Source: Telluribacter roseus
Lineage (GTDB): Bacteria; Bacteroidota; Bacteroidia; Cytophagales; Spirosomataceae
Direction of reading: 5' to 3'
NCBI RefSeq assembly: GCF_017355915.2
Contig: NZ_JAFEUV020000002.1
Span: 248,001-312,000, forward strand
Length of the DNA stretch: 64,000 nt
Part shown: positions 44,065 through 54,271 of the stretch, piece after piece
How the letters are laid out: each line of letters opens with the position of its first letter
Numbering within the stretch: position 1 is the first letter of the stretch
Position numbers and translations under genes: made by a program
Notes under the pieces: model-generated
What the model saw: only the letters and a program-made list of their open reading frames with translations
The model's database searches: none
Told to the model about the DNA's origin: nothing

Positions 44065-45378
44065 ATGAAACGATTTATCGATACGATTAAAAATATCTTT
44101 TCAATAGAGGAGTTGAGAACACGTATTCTCAACACTCTTTTGTTTATAACGATATTCCGTCTGGGGTCACACATCGTGCTTCCTGGTGTTGAACCAGATC
44201 GCATGAACTTTGCTTCCCAGGGACTATTGGGACTACTTGACACCTTCCTGGGAGGAGCGTTCAGTAAGGCATCTATATTCGCATTGGGTATTATGCCTTA
44301 TATTTCTGCGTCGATTGCTATTCAGCTGTTGACAATGGCGCTGCCTTACTTCCAGAAGATGCAGAAAGAAGGAGAATCCGGGCGTAAGAAGCTGAATCAG
44401 ATTACGCGGGTGCTGACCATCGTAGTAACGCTGGCGCAAGGATTAACCTATCTTAAAACTACAGTACCAGACGAGGCGCTTCTTGTATCACGAGGCATGT
44501 TTACTGTATCCTCTATCTTTATCCTTATCGCTGGAACTATGTTCTGCGTATGGTTAGGGGAGCGTATCACTGATAAGGGAGTAGGTAATGGTATTTCAAT
44601 GCTGATCATGATTGGTATTGTATCACGCTTCCCCGGTGCTATCATACAAGAGTTCTCATCAAGAGGAAGTGGCCAGATCCTGATCTTTGTGTTGGAGATC
44701 GTAGCACTTTACTTTGTGATTATGGGAGCTGTTATGCTTACGCAGGCGGTACGTCGTGTACCTATCCAGTATGCAAAGCAAGTTGTAGGTAATCGTGTAA
44801 TGGGCGGACAACGCCAGTACTTGCCACTAAAGGTTAATGCAGCGGGCGTTATGCCTATCATCTTTGCTCAGGCTTTGATGTTCATACCTTCTCTGGTAGC
44901 TAATCTCTTTGCCGAGCGCAGCGACTTTGCCAGTAACGTGGCTACCATATTTGCCAATTATACAACCTGGCAATACAACCTGTTGTTTGCTTCACTGATC
45001 ATTATTTTCACATTCTTCTATACTGCTATCTCGGTTAATCCCCAGCAGATAGCTGACGATATGAAGCGTGGAGGAGGATTTATTCCAGGTGTTAAACCCG
45101 GACAGCAGACTTCAGATTACATCAGCTCAATCCTGGACCGTATCACTTTCCCTGGGGCTATCATGCTGGCAATTGTAGCTATTCTGCCTGCCGTAGCAAG
45201 CCTACTGGGTATGACTACTGAGTTTGCCCAGTTCTTTGGAGGTACTTCTCTTCTAATCATGGTGGGTGTTGTACTGGATACTCTTCAGCAGATTGAAAGT
45301 TACCTATTGATGCGTCGTTACGAAGGCTTGATGAAGTCAGGTCGGGTGAAAGGCAGAACTGAAAGTGTAGCAGTATAA
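44065..45378 (+). CDS. secY: Preprotein translocase subunit SecY
   Basis: This 437-residue channel of the Sec translocon has ten membrane segments. Visible hallmarks are the plug-region G-A-F-S-K-A-S-I-F-A-L-G-I-M-P-Y-I-S-A, Y-A-K-Q-V-V-G-N-R in the cytoplasmic loop, and G-L-M-K-S-G-R-V-K-G-R near the C-terminus. It provides export of the many lipoproteins and T9SS cargo. It is co-transcribed with the ribosomal genes; map follows 5 bases later. adk, found here in some phyla, is absent. Confidence 0.98.
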   Translation: MKRFIDTIKNIFSIEELRTRILNTLLFITIFRLGSHIVLPGVEPDRMNFASQGLLGLLDTFLGGAFSKASIFALGIMPYISASIAIQLLTMALPYFQKMQKEGESGRKKLNQITRVLTIVVTLAQGLTYLKTTVPDEALLVSRGMFTVSSIFILIAGTMFCVWLGERITDKGVGNGISMLIMIGIVSRFPGAIIQEFSSRGSGQILIFVLEIVALYFVIMGAVMLTQAVRRVPIQYAKQVVGNRVMGGQRQYLPLKVNAAGVMPIIFAQALMFIPSLVANLFAERSDFASNVATIFANYTTWQYNLLFASLIIIFTFFYTAISVNPQQIADDMKRGGGFIPGVKPGQQTSDYISSILDRITFPGAIMLAIVAILPAVASLLGMTTEFAQFFGGTSLLIMVGVVLDTLQQIESYLLMRRYEGLMKSGRVKGRTESVAV

Positions 45379-45383
45379 TTAAG

Positions 45384-46178
45384 ATGGTCTACCTGAAAAC
45401 TGATCAGGAAATAGATTTAATAAAGAAGAGCGCTCAGGTGCTGGGGAAAGCCCACGCCGAGGTTGCAAAATGGATTAAGCCAGGTGTTACCACCAGACAG
45501 CTTGATAAAGTTGCGGAAGAATTTATCCGAGATAATGCAGGTATTCCTTCCTTCAAAGGATACAATAAGTTTCCAGCCTCCTTGTGCATATCTGTTAATG
45601 AAACGGTAGTACATGGAATTCCGAGCGGGTACGAACTACGAGATGGAGATATAATATCCATCGACTGTGGAGTTAAGCTCAATGGCTTTCATAGTGACAG
45701 CGCCTACACCTATCCGGTTGGAGAAGTTTCTCAGGAAGTGATGGATCTGCTGGTAAGAACGAAGAAGTCATTGTACCTGGGAATCGAGAAAGCCATTGAT
45801 GGATTACGTATAGGCGATGTAGGCTTTGCGATCCAGAGCTACGTGGAAGGCCACGGATATTCGGTAGTAAGAGAGCTGGTAGGGCATGGTGTAGGTAAGA
45901 ATCTGCATGAGAGTCCCGAGGTACCTAACTACGGAAAGCAGGGAAAGGGAACAAAATTGAAGGAGGGAATGGTTATAGCTATTGAGCCAATGATCAACCT
46001 GGGCCATAAAGCGGTTGTTCAGGAGCGGGATGGCTGGACTATCCGGACTTCTGACCGGAAGCCGTCAGCGCATTTTGAACATACGGTAGCTGTACGGAAA
46101 GGCAAAGCAGAAATACTGACTACGTTTGAGTACATAGAAGAAGTTACCGCCAATACCAGTTTAATGGTGAACGCATAA
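45384..46178 (+). CDS. map: Methionine aminopeptidase type I
   Basis: This 264-residue metalloprotease removes the initiator Met. The metal-binding set is readable: D-C-G (Asp), H-S-D-S-A (Asp), G-H-G-V-G (His), I-E-P (Glu) and F-E-H-T (Glu), with a His in Y-V-E-G-H-G-Y. Length and lack of an N-terminal zinc extension fit type Ia. Gene order secY-map-infA is usual in Bacteroidota. Confidence 0.97.
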   Translation: MVYLKTDQEIDLIKKSAQVLGKAHAEVAKWIKPGVTTRQLDKVAEEFIRDNAGIPSFKGYNKFPASLCISVNETVVHGIPSGYELRDGDIISIDCGVKLNGFHSDSAYTYPVGEVSQEVMDLLVRTKKSLYLGIEKAIDGLRIGDVGFAIQSYVEGHGYSVVRELVGHGVGKNLHESPEVPNYGKQGKGTKLKEGMVIAIEPMINLGHKAVVQERDGWTIRTSDRKPSAHFEHTVAVRKGKAEILTTFEYIEEVTANTSLMVNA

Positions 46179-46202
46179 GATCGATAGATTTATAAAACAC
46201 GA

Positions 46203-46421
46203 ATGGCAAAACAAGCATCCATAGAGCAAGACGGAGTTATAGTTGAAGCATTGTCTAACGCAATGTTTCGTGTACAGTTAGAGAACAAGCATGAAGTAAT
46301 CGCGCATATCTCAGGAAAGATGAGAATGCACTACATTAAAATTCTGCCTGGTGACCGCGTGAAGTTGGAAATGTCACCTTATGACTTATCCAAAGCTCGT
46401 ATAGTTTACCGCTACAAGTAG
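46203..46421 (+). CDS. infA: Translation initiation factor IF-1
   Basis: This 72-residue OB-fold protein occupies the ribosomal A site during initiation. [19 protein letters not shown] and [15 protein letters not shown] are canonical. Located between map and rpmJ. Confidence 0.98.
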   Translation: MAKQASIEQDGVIVEALSNAMFRVQLENKHEVIAHISGKMRMHYIKILPGDRVKLEMSPYDLSKARIVYRYK

Positions 46422-46473
46422 GTTTGCCTGCGAGAAATCGCACAACGTTTTACTCGATAATTCAATATATACA

Positions 46474-46590
46474 ATGAAAGTTAAAGCATCTGTAAAAAAG
46501 CGCAGCGCAGACTGCAAAGTGATCCGCCGGAAAGGCAAGGTCTATGTAATTAACAAAAAGAATCCTCGGTACAAACAAAGACAAGGATAA
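46474..46590 (+). CDS. rpmJ: 50S ribosomal protein L36 (zinc ligands mostly lost)
   Basis: This 38-residue protein starts [11 protein letters not shown] and ends K-Q-R-Q-G. Of the zinc-ribbon ligands C-C-C-H of the zinc form, only Cys 14 remains; the others are Ser 11, Asn 27 and Tyr 33, so it should not bind zinc. ATG at 46474; rpsM starts 6 bases after the stop. Confidence 0.97.
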   Translation: MKVKASVKKRSADCKVIRRKGKVYVINKKNPRYKQRQG

Positions 46591-46596
46591 TTTATT

Positions 46597-46974
46597 ATGG
46601 CACGTATTGCAGGAGTTGATATTCCCGATCGGAAAAGGGGTGAAATAGCCCTCACGTACATTTATGGCATTGGCCGTAGCGCTGCTCGTAAAATCTTAGA
46701 TAAAGCTGGCATCGACGCTGACAAGAAAGTGTTGGAGTGGTCAGATGATGAGTCAGGAGCAGTTCGTTCAATCATCGCTACTGAATATAAAGTAGAAGGT
46801 GCACTGAAATCAGAAGTTCAGCTGAGCATTAAGCGCTTGATGGATATTGCTTCTTATCGTGGGCTTCGTCACCGTAAAGGACTTCCACTACGCGGACAGA
46901 GAACTAAAAACAACTCACGTACTCGTAAGGGTAAGCGTAAGACTGTTGCGAACAAGAAGAAGGCTTCTAAATAA
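46597..46974 (+). CDS. rpsM: 30S ribosomal protein S13
   Basis: This 125-residue head protein contacts L5 and the tRNAs. I-A-G-V-D-I-P, Y-I-Y-G-I-G-R and the [20 protein letters not shown] block are canonical, followed by a Lys-rich tail. Confidence 0.98.
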   Translation: MARIAGVDIPDRKRGEIALTYIYGIGRSAARKILDKAGIDADKKVLEWSDDESGAVRSIIATEYKVEGALKSEVQLSIKRLMDIASYRGLRHRKGLPLRGQRTKNNSRTRKGKRKTVANKKKASK

Positions 46975-47023
46975 AAACTAAGTTGCGGATGATGTCCGCA
47001 GCTTGACATAGAGCAATAGCAAA

Positions 47024-47422
47024 ATGGCACAAAATAATAAAAGAAAAGACAAAGCTAAGAAAAGAGTAGTGGTGGTTGAGCCAACTGGCCAGGTACACAT
47101 AAAAGCTACTTTTAACAACATCATCATCTCGGTGACTAACAGCACCGGCCAGGTTATCTCCTGGGCATCTGCGGGTAAAATGGGCTTCCGTGGCTCAAAG
47201 AAAAATACCCCCTATGCTGCACAAACCGCTGCTCAAAACTGCGCACAGGTAGCTTTTGACCTGGGTATGCGTAAGGCTGAGGTGTTTGTAAAAGGTCCGG
47301 GTTCAGGACGTGAGTCGGCTATCCGTACGATCCAGAATACAGGTATCGAAGTAACATCTATCAGAGATATTACTCCACTACCTCACAACGGATGTCGTCC
47401 TCCCAAACGTAGAAGAGTATAA
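47024..47422 (+). CDS. rpsK: 30S ribosomal protein S11
   Basis: This 132-residue platform protein has an N-terminus rich in Lys. [22 protein letters not shown] and the [12 protein letters not shown] end are canonical. In place between rpsM and rpsD. Confidence 0.98.
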   Translation: MAQNNKRKDKAKKRVVVVEPTGQVHIKATFNNIIISVTNSTGQVISWASAGKMGFRGSKKNTPYAAQTAAQNCAQVAFDLGMRKAEVFVKGPGSGRESAIRTIQNTGIEVTSIRDITPLPHNGCRPPKRRRV

Positions 47423-47509
47423 TTTTAAATTTTTTAGTTGATGTTCAATTCGTAATTTGGGAACTGGGGTTATGGAATTGACATCAGCAGTACAATCAAA
47501 TCAATAATA

Positions 47510-48115
47510 ATGGCACGTTATACAGGTCCCAAGGCAAAGATCTCAAGACGCTACGGTGAGCCCATCATGGGGCCCAGCAAGGCTCTTTCAAAAAAGAATT
47601 ATCCTCCAGGCATGCATGGTCGCGGACGTCGCGCTAAGAAGTCCGAATATGCACTGCAGTTGATGGAGAAGCAAAAAGTTAAATACATTTACGGTATCCT
47701 CGAAAGACAGTTCCGTAACTTGTTCCAGCGCGCTACTGTTAAGGAAGGCATTACTGGTGAGAACTTACTCAAGTACTGCGAAGCCCGCCTTGACAACACA
47801 GTATACCGCCTGGGTATAGCTCCTACTCGTCGTGCGGCTCGTCAGCTAGTTACCCATAAGCACGTTATGGTAGATGGCGAGATTGTGAACATTCCTTCAT
47901 ATTCCCTACGTCCTGGTCAGACAGTATCAGTACGTGAGAAGTCCAAGTCTCTGGAAGCCGTGTCAGACAGCCTTGCTGGACATAGCTCAAAAAGATACAC
48001 CTGGCTGGAGTGGGATGGACAGCAAATGACAGGTAAGTTCGTAACTTATCCTGAGCGCGACCAGATCCCTGAGAACATCAGCGAGCAGCTCATCGTCGAG
48101 TTGTACTCGAAGTAA
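47510..48115 (+). CDS. rpsD: 30S ribosomal protein S4
   Basis: This 201-residue early-assembly 16S rRNA binder has the R-L-D-N-x-V-Y-R-L-G-x-A block and an S4 RNA-binding domain (roughly 90-150) with H-K-H-V-M-V-D-G. In E. coli it represses the alpha operon; no such leader is evident here. A stable GC hairpin without T-tract lies 18 bases past its stop. Confidence 0.98.
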   Translation: MARYTGPKAKISRRYGEPIMGPSKALSKKNYPPGMHGRGRRAKKSEYALQLMEKQKVKYIYGILERQFRNLFQRATVKEGITGENLLKYCEARLDNTVYRLGIAPTRRAARQLVTHKHVMVDGEIVNIPSYSLRPGQTVSVREKSKSLEAVSDSLAGHSSKRYTWLEWDGQQMTGKFVTYPERDQIPENISEQLIVELYSK

Positions 48116-48133
48116 TAACCTTCATCTACATAC

Positions 48134-48152
48134 GCCCCGGCTCGTCCGGGGC
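48134..48152 (+). other. GC-rich hairpin in the rpsD-rpoA spacer
   Basis: A 7-bp all-GC stem (48134-48140 with 48146-48152) with a 5-base loop and no T-tract. It may be an mRNA-stabilising or processing element protecting the 3' end of the upstream message. Confidence 0.5.
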
Positions 48153-48233
48153 ATCCTTATACCCATACTTTGGGGAAACGTTTGCGATCGCAAAGGTAAC
48201 GATGGCCTGATCAACCATCATTTACTACAAATA

Positions 48234-48239
48234 AAGGAG
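48234..48239 (+). promoter_or_regulatory. rpoA: Shine-Dalgarno sequence of rpoA
   Basis: AAGGAG lies 8 bases before the rpoA ATG, ideal spacing. Nearly all other genes of this window have only A-rich leaders, as usual in Bacteroidota, so this one stands out. Confidence 0.6.
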
Positions 48240-48247
48240 CAAAGACT

Positions 48248-49237
48248 ATGTCAATATTAGCTTTCCAAATGCCTGATAAAGTCGTGATGGAAAAAGCCGA
48301 CGACTTTCACGGGTTGTTTGAGTTTAAGCCATTGGAGAAGGGCTATGGCGTGACCATTGGAAATGCGTTGCGTCGTATTCTACTTTCTTCACTGGAAGGA
48401 TACGCCATTACGAGCGTGAAGTTCCCCGGTGTACTTCACGAGTTTTCGACCATCGAAGGTATTGTTGAGGATGTTACTGAAATCATCCTGAACCTGAAAA
48501 TGGTGCGATTCAAAAAAGTATCCGACTTAGTAGAAAACCGGATCGTAGTTAACCTGAAGAATGTTTCAGTTATAACTGCCGGCGATATCGGTAAATTTAC
48601 CAGTTCATTCGAAGTACTTAACCCTGATCTTGTGATCTGTCACATTGATGATCAGAAGGAGTTCGAAATGGAACTGATTCTTGATAAAGGTAGAGGATAT
48701 GTACCTGCTGATGAGCCTCGCGCTACCGAACTTCCCTTCGGTCATATCGCGATGGACTCCATCTATACCCCAATCAAAAATGTAAAGTACAGCGTCGAAA
48801 ATACGCGTGTTGAACAGCGTACTGACTACGAACGCTTGCTGATAGATATTCAGACAGACGGATCTATTCACCCTGAGGACGCTTTGAAAGGAGCTGCCAA
48901 TATCCTGATTCAGCACTTTATGCTATTCTCAGATCAGACTATGACCTTTGAGAAGCAGAAAGCTGAAGAAGATAACCAGGTGGATGAAGAAATGCTGCGC
49001 ATGCGCAAGCTTCTTAAGACGTCCCTGTCGGAGCTTGACCTCTCAGTACGTGCTTACAACTGTCTCAAGTCAGCTGATGTGAAAACATTGGGTGATCTGG
49101 TGAAGCTGGAAATCTCTGATATGATGAAGTTCCGTAATTTTGGTAAGAAGTCTCTTACTGAGCTGGAGCAACTGGTATCTGAGAAAGGCCTCACGTTCGG
49201 CATGGATGTAGCGAAGTACCGTCTGGAAGAGGATTGA
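48248..49237 (+). CDS. rpoA: DNA-directed RNA polymerase subunit alpha
   Basis: This is a 329-residue protein. The N-terminal assembly domain (roughly 1-230) has the [21 protein letters not shown] block. A Gln/Glu-rich linker and the C-terminal domain (roughly 255-320) with two helix-hairpin-helix motifs (V-R-A-Y-N-C-L-K and [12 protein letters not shown]) follow. It is preceded by a 132-base spacer with a hairpin, a 14-base palindrome and a Shine-Dalgarno sequence. Confidence 0.98.
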   Translation: MSILAFQMPDKVVMEKADDFHGLFEFKPLEKGYGVTIGNALRRILLSSLEGYAITSVKFPGVLHEFSTIEGIVEDVTEIILNLKMVRFKKVSDLVENRIVVNLKNVSVITAGDIGKFTSSFEVLNPDLVICHIDDQKEFEMELILDKGRGYVPADEPRATELPFGHIAMDSIYTPIKNVKYSVENTRVEQRTDYERLLIDIQTDGSIHPEDALKGAANILIQHFMLFSDQTMTFEKQKAEEDNQVDEEMLRMRKLLKTSLSELDLSVRAYNCLKSADVKTLGDLVKLEISDMMKFRNFGKKSLTELEQLVSEKGLTFGMDVAKYRLEED

Positions 49238-49327
49238 TAAAATAAATTAGTTTAAAGAGTTACCATTCTTGAGCGCGGTCGAACGCTGCTCGAATCGGAC
49301 CGCCGAAGAGGCCAAACAAACAAAACA

Positions 49328-49894
49328 ATGAGACACGGAAAAAAAGACAACCATCTGGGGAGGACTGCATCGCACAAACGTGCTATGATGGCAAACATGG
49401 CTTCTTCATTGATTTTGCACAAGCGCATCGAAACTACGCTGGCTAAAGCAAAAGAACTAAGAAAATATGTTGAGCCATTGCTGACTCGTTCAAAAGATGA
49501 TTCAACGCACAACCGTCGGGTAGTATTCTCTTATCTGAATGATAAGGAGTCAGTGAAAGAGCTATTCAGTGTAGTTTCTGACAAGATTGCTGATCGTCCA
49601 GGTGGTTATACTCGTATCATCAAACTGGGTACTCGTCAGGGTGATGCCGCTGAGGTATGTATGATGGAGCTGGTTGATTTCAACGAGGCTCTTCTGCAGA
49701 CTGAAACTGAGAAGGCAGCCAAGACGCGTCGTAGCCGTCGCGGTGGTAAGAAAGCAGGAGCTGCTGAGGGTACTGCACCAGTTGCGGCTGCACCTGCGGC
49801 GCCAGCAGCAGAGGCACCAGCTGCTTCTGAAGATGCTCCGGCTGATGATGTGACACCCGCTTCTGATGAAACAACAGAAGAAACCGGGAAATAA
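49328..49894 (+). CDS. rplQ: 50S ribosomal protein L17 with Ala/Pro/Glu-rich tail
   Basis: This is a 188-residue protein. The first ~125 residues are the conserved L17 ([12 protein letters not shown] and [12 protein letters not shown]). A basic patch (R-R-S-R-R-G-G-K-K) and a ~50-residue acidic Ala/Pro tail follow. E. coli L17 has 127 residues; long tails are common in Bacteroidota. Last gene of the superoperon, closed by a strong terminator. Confidence 0.97.
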   Translation: MRHGKKDNHLGRTASHKRAMMANMASSLILHKRIETTLAKAKELRKYVEPLLTRSKDDSTHNRRVVFSYLNDKESVKELFSVVSDKIADRPGGYTRIIKLGTRQGDAAEVCMMELVDFNEALLQTETEKAAKTRRSRRGGKKAGAAEGTAPVAAAPAAPAAEAPAASEDAPADDVTPASDETTEETGK

Positions 49895-49916
49895 AGAATG
49901 AACGATTAGTAGATAT

Positions 49917-49952
49917 AAGGGGTTAGACGTTTAACGTTTAACCCCTTTTTTT
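49917..49952 (+). terminator. Terminator of the ribosomal superoperon
   Basis: A 14-bp stem with one wobble (49917-49930 with 49934-49947) and loop TTA is followed by further T, 22 bases past the rplQ stop. Confidence 0.92.
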
Positions 49953-49965
49953 GGACATAATTCAT

Positions 49966-49973
49966 TAATTTTG
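49966..49973 (+). promoter_or_regulatory. Candidate -7 box for carA
   Basis: TAATTTTG, a perfect TAnnTTTG, lies 56 bases before the carA ATG and just after the superoperon terminator. No TTG is present 20 bases upstream, so the -33 element is missing or degenerate. Confidence 0.5.
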
Positions 49974-50029
49974 AGCCTGAATCAGAAGGCAAGTCATTAC
50001 ATTCCTTCTTTAAACTTTAAAGCATAAAC

Positions 50030-51136
50030 ATGAATCAATCAAAAGAAGCTCTGCTACTTCTCGAAGATGGAACGGCATATCGTGGTCTGGCTCTTGGTAA
50101 AAGAGGCACAACCGGAGGCGAAATTTGCTTTAACACGGGTATGACCGGCTATCAGGAGATTTATACGGATCCTTCCTACTATGGACAAATTATTGTGAAC
50201 ACTACCTCCCATATCGGAAACTATGGGGTACAACTGGAGTCGGAAGAAGAGTCGGATAATGTCAAAATTAGTGGGATGGTATGTAATACCTTCTCGAATG
50301 TCTATTCGCGGTACACAGCAGATTTTTCTTTGCAGGAATATTTTGAAAGAGCAAACGTAGTTGGCATCAGCAATGTAGATACCCGCCACCTGGTACGTCA
50401 CGTTCGTGAGAAGGGGGTAATGAATGCCATCATCTCATCTGAGATCCTTGATGAAAAGGAGCTGATGGCTGAGCTGCATAAAATACCTTCTATGGAAGGT
50501 CTGGAGTTATCCTCAGAGATCAGTACCAGCGAGCCGTACTATGTAGGTGATGAAGCTTCCAGCCAATGGCGTATTGCGGTTATGGACTACGGGATCAAAA
50601 GGAGCATCCTGAAAAACCTGACGCAGCGTGGTTGTTACTGCAAGGTATTTCCCGCTCAGACTCCTTTTTCAGAAGTAATGGCCTGGAACCCGGATGGATT
50701 CTTCATCTCCAATGGCCCTGGTGATCCGGCGGCTATGGTATACGCAGTGGATACTGTCCGTCAGATGGTAGATACGCACAAGCCACTGTTCGGTATCTGT
50801 TTAGGACATCAGTTGCTGGCTCAGGCGAGTGGAATATCTACCTACAAGATGCACAACGGACACCGTGGACTAAACCACCCGGTTAAGAACCTGATCACGG
50901 GTCTGTGTGAGATCACTTCCCAGAACCATGGTTTTGCGGTAAATCCGGATGAGATCAAAGAGCACCCGGATGTAGAGGTAACGCACATGAACCTCAATGA
51001 CAATACCATTGAGGGTATTCGTCGGAAAGATCGGCCTGCCTTTTCGGTACAGTACCACCCCGAGGCAGCCCCCGGTCCGCATGATTCCAGATATCTATTT
51101 GATGAATTCGCCAGATTATTGGCCGAAAATGCATAA
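50030..51136 (+). CDS. carA: Carbamoyl-phosphate synthase small subunit
   Basis: This is a 368-residue glutaminase subunit that delivers ammonia to CarB for carbamoyl phosphate (arginine and pyrimidine synthesis). The N-terminal domain has F-N-T-G-M-T-G-Y-Q-E. The C-terminal class I amidotransferase has nucleophile Cys 257 in G-I-C-L-G-H-Q and the catalytic His-Glu in Y-H-P-E-A-A-P-G-P. carB is not in the window. Monocistronic, with a shared downstream terminator. Confidence 0.97.
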   Translation: MNQSKEALLLLEDGTAYRGLALGKRGTTGGEICFNTGMTGYQEIYTDPSYYGQIIVNTTSHIGNYGVQLESEEESDNVKISGMVCNTFSNVYSRYTADFSLQEYFERANVVGISNVDTRHLVRHVREKGVMNAIISSEILDEKELMAELHKIPSMEGLELSSEISTSEPYYVGDEASSQWRIAVMDYGIKRSILKNLTQRGCYCKVFPAQTPFSEVMAWNPDGFFISNGPGDPAAMVYAVDTVRQMVDTHKPLFGICLGHQLLAQASGISTYKMHNGHRGLNHPVKNLITGLCEITSQNHGFAVNPDEIKEHPDVEVTHMNLNDNTIEGIRRKDRPAFSVQYHPEAAPGPHDSRYLFDEFARLLAENA

Positions 51137-51148
51137 ATGATCCAAAGC

Positions 51149-51181
51149 AAAAAGCCCTTACTGATTCAGTAAGGGCTTTTT
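51149..51181. terminator. Bidirectional terminator between carA and the rhodanese-thioredoxin gene
   Basis: A 15-bp perfect stem (51149-51163 with 51167-51181) and loop ATT, with A5 before and T5 after, is suitable for both converging genes. Confidence 0.9.
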
Positions 51182-51202
51182 GTTATTGGGCTTTATTGAG
51201 AT

Positions 51203-51910
51203 CTACAGATTACTTTCAATCACTTGTCTGAACTCAGCTTCAGGCATCAGGCCCATTCCCCGCCAGAGTAGCTTACCATTCTTGTAGAGCAGGAATACCG
51301 GTATTTCGTCTACCCCTAATTGGTGGGCCAGTGCTTTATTCTGATCGTAGTTGATGGTTTCGATCACCGCTTTGCCCTCGTACTCCTTGGTAAGTTTCTT
51401 AATCGAAGGCATCATTTTCTGACAGGGAGCGCACCAAGGGGCAAAGAAATCAATAAGTACAGGTTTATCCGAAGAGATCAATTTTGTGAAAGCTTCCTGA
51501 CTCATGGCGTCTTTAGATGATGAACCCGCGGAAGCAGCCGTGACAGCCTTACCGGCCGCTGACCATTTCAGGTACCCTCCCTGCATATCATACACCTCCT
51601 TAAAGCCCTGCTCTACCAGCTTCTGAGCGGCCGCTGCGCTGCGCCCGCCCGACAGGCAGTACACGTACACCGGCTTCGACTTATCCAGATTATTGATCTC
51701 CTTCGCAAAAGCTTCGTTGCGGTAGTCCATGTTGATGGCCTGGGGCAGGTGTCCCTGCTGGTATTCGGCCGGAGTGCGTACATCTACCAACTGCGCCTGT
51801 GGTACAGCGCTAAGCTTCTGGCTAAACTGCTCTACTTCCAGTTTGGTCTGAGCGGAGGCGACCGAAGTAACAGAAAGGAACAAGGCAAAAAAGATTATTC
51901 TATTATTCAT
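51203..51910 (-). CDS. Periplasmic rhodanese-thioredoxin fusion protein
   Basis: This is 235 residues from ATG 51910, which opens a signal peptide (M-N-N-R-I-I-F-F-A-L) cleaved after S-V-A-S-A. An upstream in-frame start at 52024 would place 38 polar residues before the signal and is rejected. Rhodanese domain at roughly 25-115, with D-V-R-T-P-A-E-Y and active Cys 85 in Y-C-L-S-G-G-R. Thioredoxin domain at roughly 135-235, with W-C-A-P-C (Cys 160, Cys 163). The likely role is persulfide transfer or disulfide reduction in the envelope; the substrate is unknown. Confidence 0.92.
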   Translation of the reverse strand: MNNRIIFFALFLSVTSVASAQTKLEVEQFSQKLSAVPQAQLVDVRTPAEYQQGHLPQAINMDYRNEAFAKEINNLDKSKPVYVYCLSGGRSAAAAQKLVEQGFKEVYDMQGGYLKWSAAGKAVTAASAGSSSKDAMSQEAFTKLISSDKPVLIDFFAPWCAPCQKMMPSIKKLTKEYEGKAVIETINYDQNKALAHQLGVDEIPVFLLYKNGKLLWRGMGLMPEAEFRQVIESNL

Positions 51911-52002
51911 AAAAAAGGCGATATATAAACCTACATTTTTTTCAGAGTGGCATAGACTGGGCGGTTCCCGAAATTTTGCGTTATTTTGTGACGTTAAATT
52001 AA

Positions 52003-53304
<1,302 letters not shown>

Positions 53305-53326
53305 TCAGTTTAGATGTATTTTCACG

Positions 53327-53352
53327 AACCGGAGCCTGGTGCTCCGGTTTTT
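53327..53352 (+). terminator. Terminator after eno
   Basis: A 9-bp stem (53327-53335 with 53341-53349), 5-base loop, then T-tract. It ends 13 bases before the DivIC-like ATG, so that gene depends on read-through or a start inside this region. Confidence 0.85.
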
Positions 53353-53365
53353 GTCCATTATAGCT

Positions 53366-53713
53366 ATGAATAATACGCCACCACCTAACAAATGGTACAA
53401 CTGGTTGCTTAGACTGCGCCAGTTCTACACGGGTAGCTTTGTGATCTGGCTGATCTGGATCGTATTCATAGACGATAATAACGTGCGGGTAGTGTGGTCA
53501 AACTATTGGAAGATGAAAGAACTCGAGCACGAAAAGGAGTACTATCAGGAAAAGATCACGGAAGTAAAGAAGGAGAGAGATGAGGTATTTGGCAATCGGA
53601 AGCTACTTGAAAAGTGGGCCCGCGAGAAGTACCTGATGCGCAAGCCTACCGAAGATGTATATGTGATCGTGGATGAGAAAAATCAGCCCGTCGAGAGCCG
53701 TAAAAGTGAGTAG
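53366..53713 (+). CDS. DivIC/FtsB-like septum formation protein
   Basis: This is 115 residues from ATG 53366; an earlier in-frame start at 53339 would lie inside the eno terminator. A membrane segment at roughly residues 20-37 (V-I-W-L-I-W-I-V-F-I), a coiled coil (roughly 50-80, rich in Glu/Lys) and the W-A-R-E-K-Y-L-M-R-K-P-T-E-D-V segment match FtsB/DivIC. It stabilises the FtsQ-FtsL complex at the division septum. The eno-divIC neighbourhood is common in Bacteroidota. Confidence 0.88.
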   Translation: MNNTPPPNKWYNWLLRLRQFYTGSFVIWLIWIVFIDDNNVRVVWSNYWKMKELEHEKEYYQEKITEVKKERDEVFGNRKLLEKWAREKYLMRKPTEDVYVIVDEKNQPVESRKSE

Positions 53714-53773
53714 TTTAGAGTACTTTTGGCGGCGCAAGCCCGGTAGCCTCTTCATACTTAATCATAACGATTC

Positions 53774-54271
53774 GTGATAAACATACTTTTTGTCTGTTTA
53801 GGGAATATCTGCCGCTCTCCCGTTGCGGAAGGCGTATTCAGAGATCTGGTCGGGAAGCGGGGACTACAGGAGAAGATCAAGTGTGACTCGGCCGGGACTT
53901 CATCCTATCATATTGGTGACCAGCCCGACCGCCGCATGTGCCAGATTGCCCGGCAGCGGGGCCTGCAACTTACCCACTGCGCCCGCAAGCTGAGCGGTGA
54001 CGACTTCTACCAGTTTGACTACATACTGGCAATGGATGAAGCCAATTTTGAGGACATCCGCAATATAAGCTACCGCAGCAGCGGGTTTTATTTCCCCGAA
54101 GGACAGCTATACCTGTACCGGGAGTTTGATCACTTGGCCAACGGTGATCTTACGGTACCGGACCCTTACTACGAAGACATTGCAGCTTTTGACGAAGTAT
54201 ACGATATAGTGGAGCGCTGCGGCCATAACTTCCTCGATTTTTTAGTAGAAAAGCATCAATTACATACATGA
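53774..54271 (+). CDS. Low-molecular-weight protein tyrosine phosphatase
   Basis: This is 165 residues from a GTG start at 53774. The P-loop C-L-G-N-I-C-R-S (Cys 8, Arg 14) stands at the very N-terminus as the fold requires, and the general acid Asp is in V-P-D-P-Y-Y. It removes phosphate from tyrosine, often on capsule kinases or arginine phosphosites; the target here is unknown. Its TGA overlaps the gpmI ATG by 4 bases (ATGA), implying translational coupling. Confidence 0.93.
   Translation: MINILFVCLGNICRSPVAEGVFRDLVGKRGLQEKIKCDSAGTSSYHIGDQPDRRMCQIARQRGLQLTHCARKLSGDDFYQFDYILAMDEANFEDIRNISYRSSGFYFPEGQLYLYREFDHLANGDLTVPDPYYEDIAAFDEVYDIVERCGHNFLDFLVEKHQLHT

Noticed and set aside
51971-51988. 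Promoter-like AAATTTTG and TTATTTTG before eno
   Set aside because: Each misses a base of TAnnTTTG and no -33 TTG is placed correctly; not strong enough to list.
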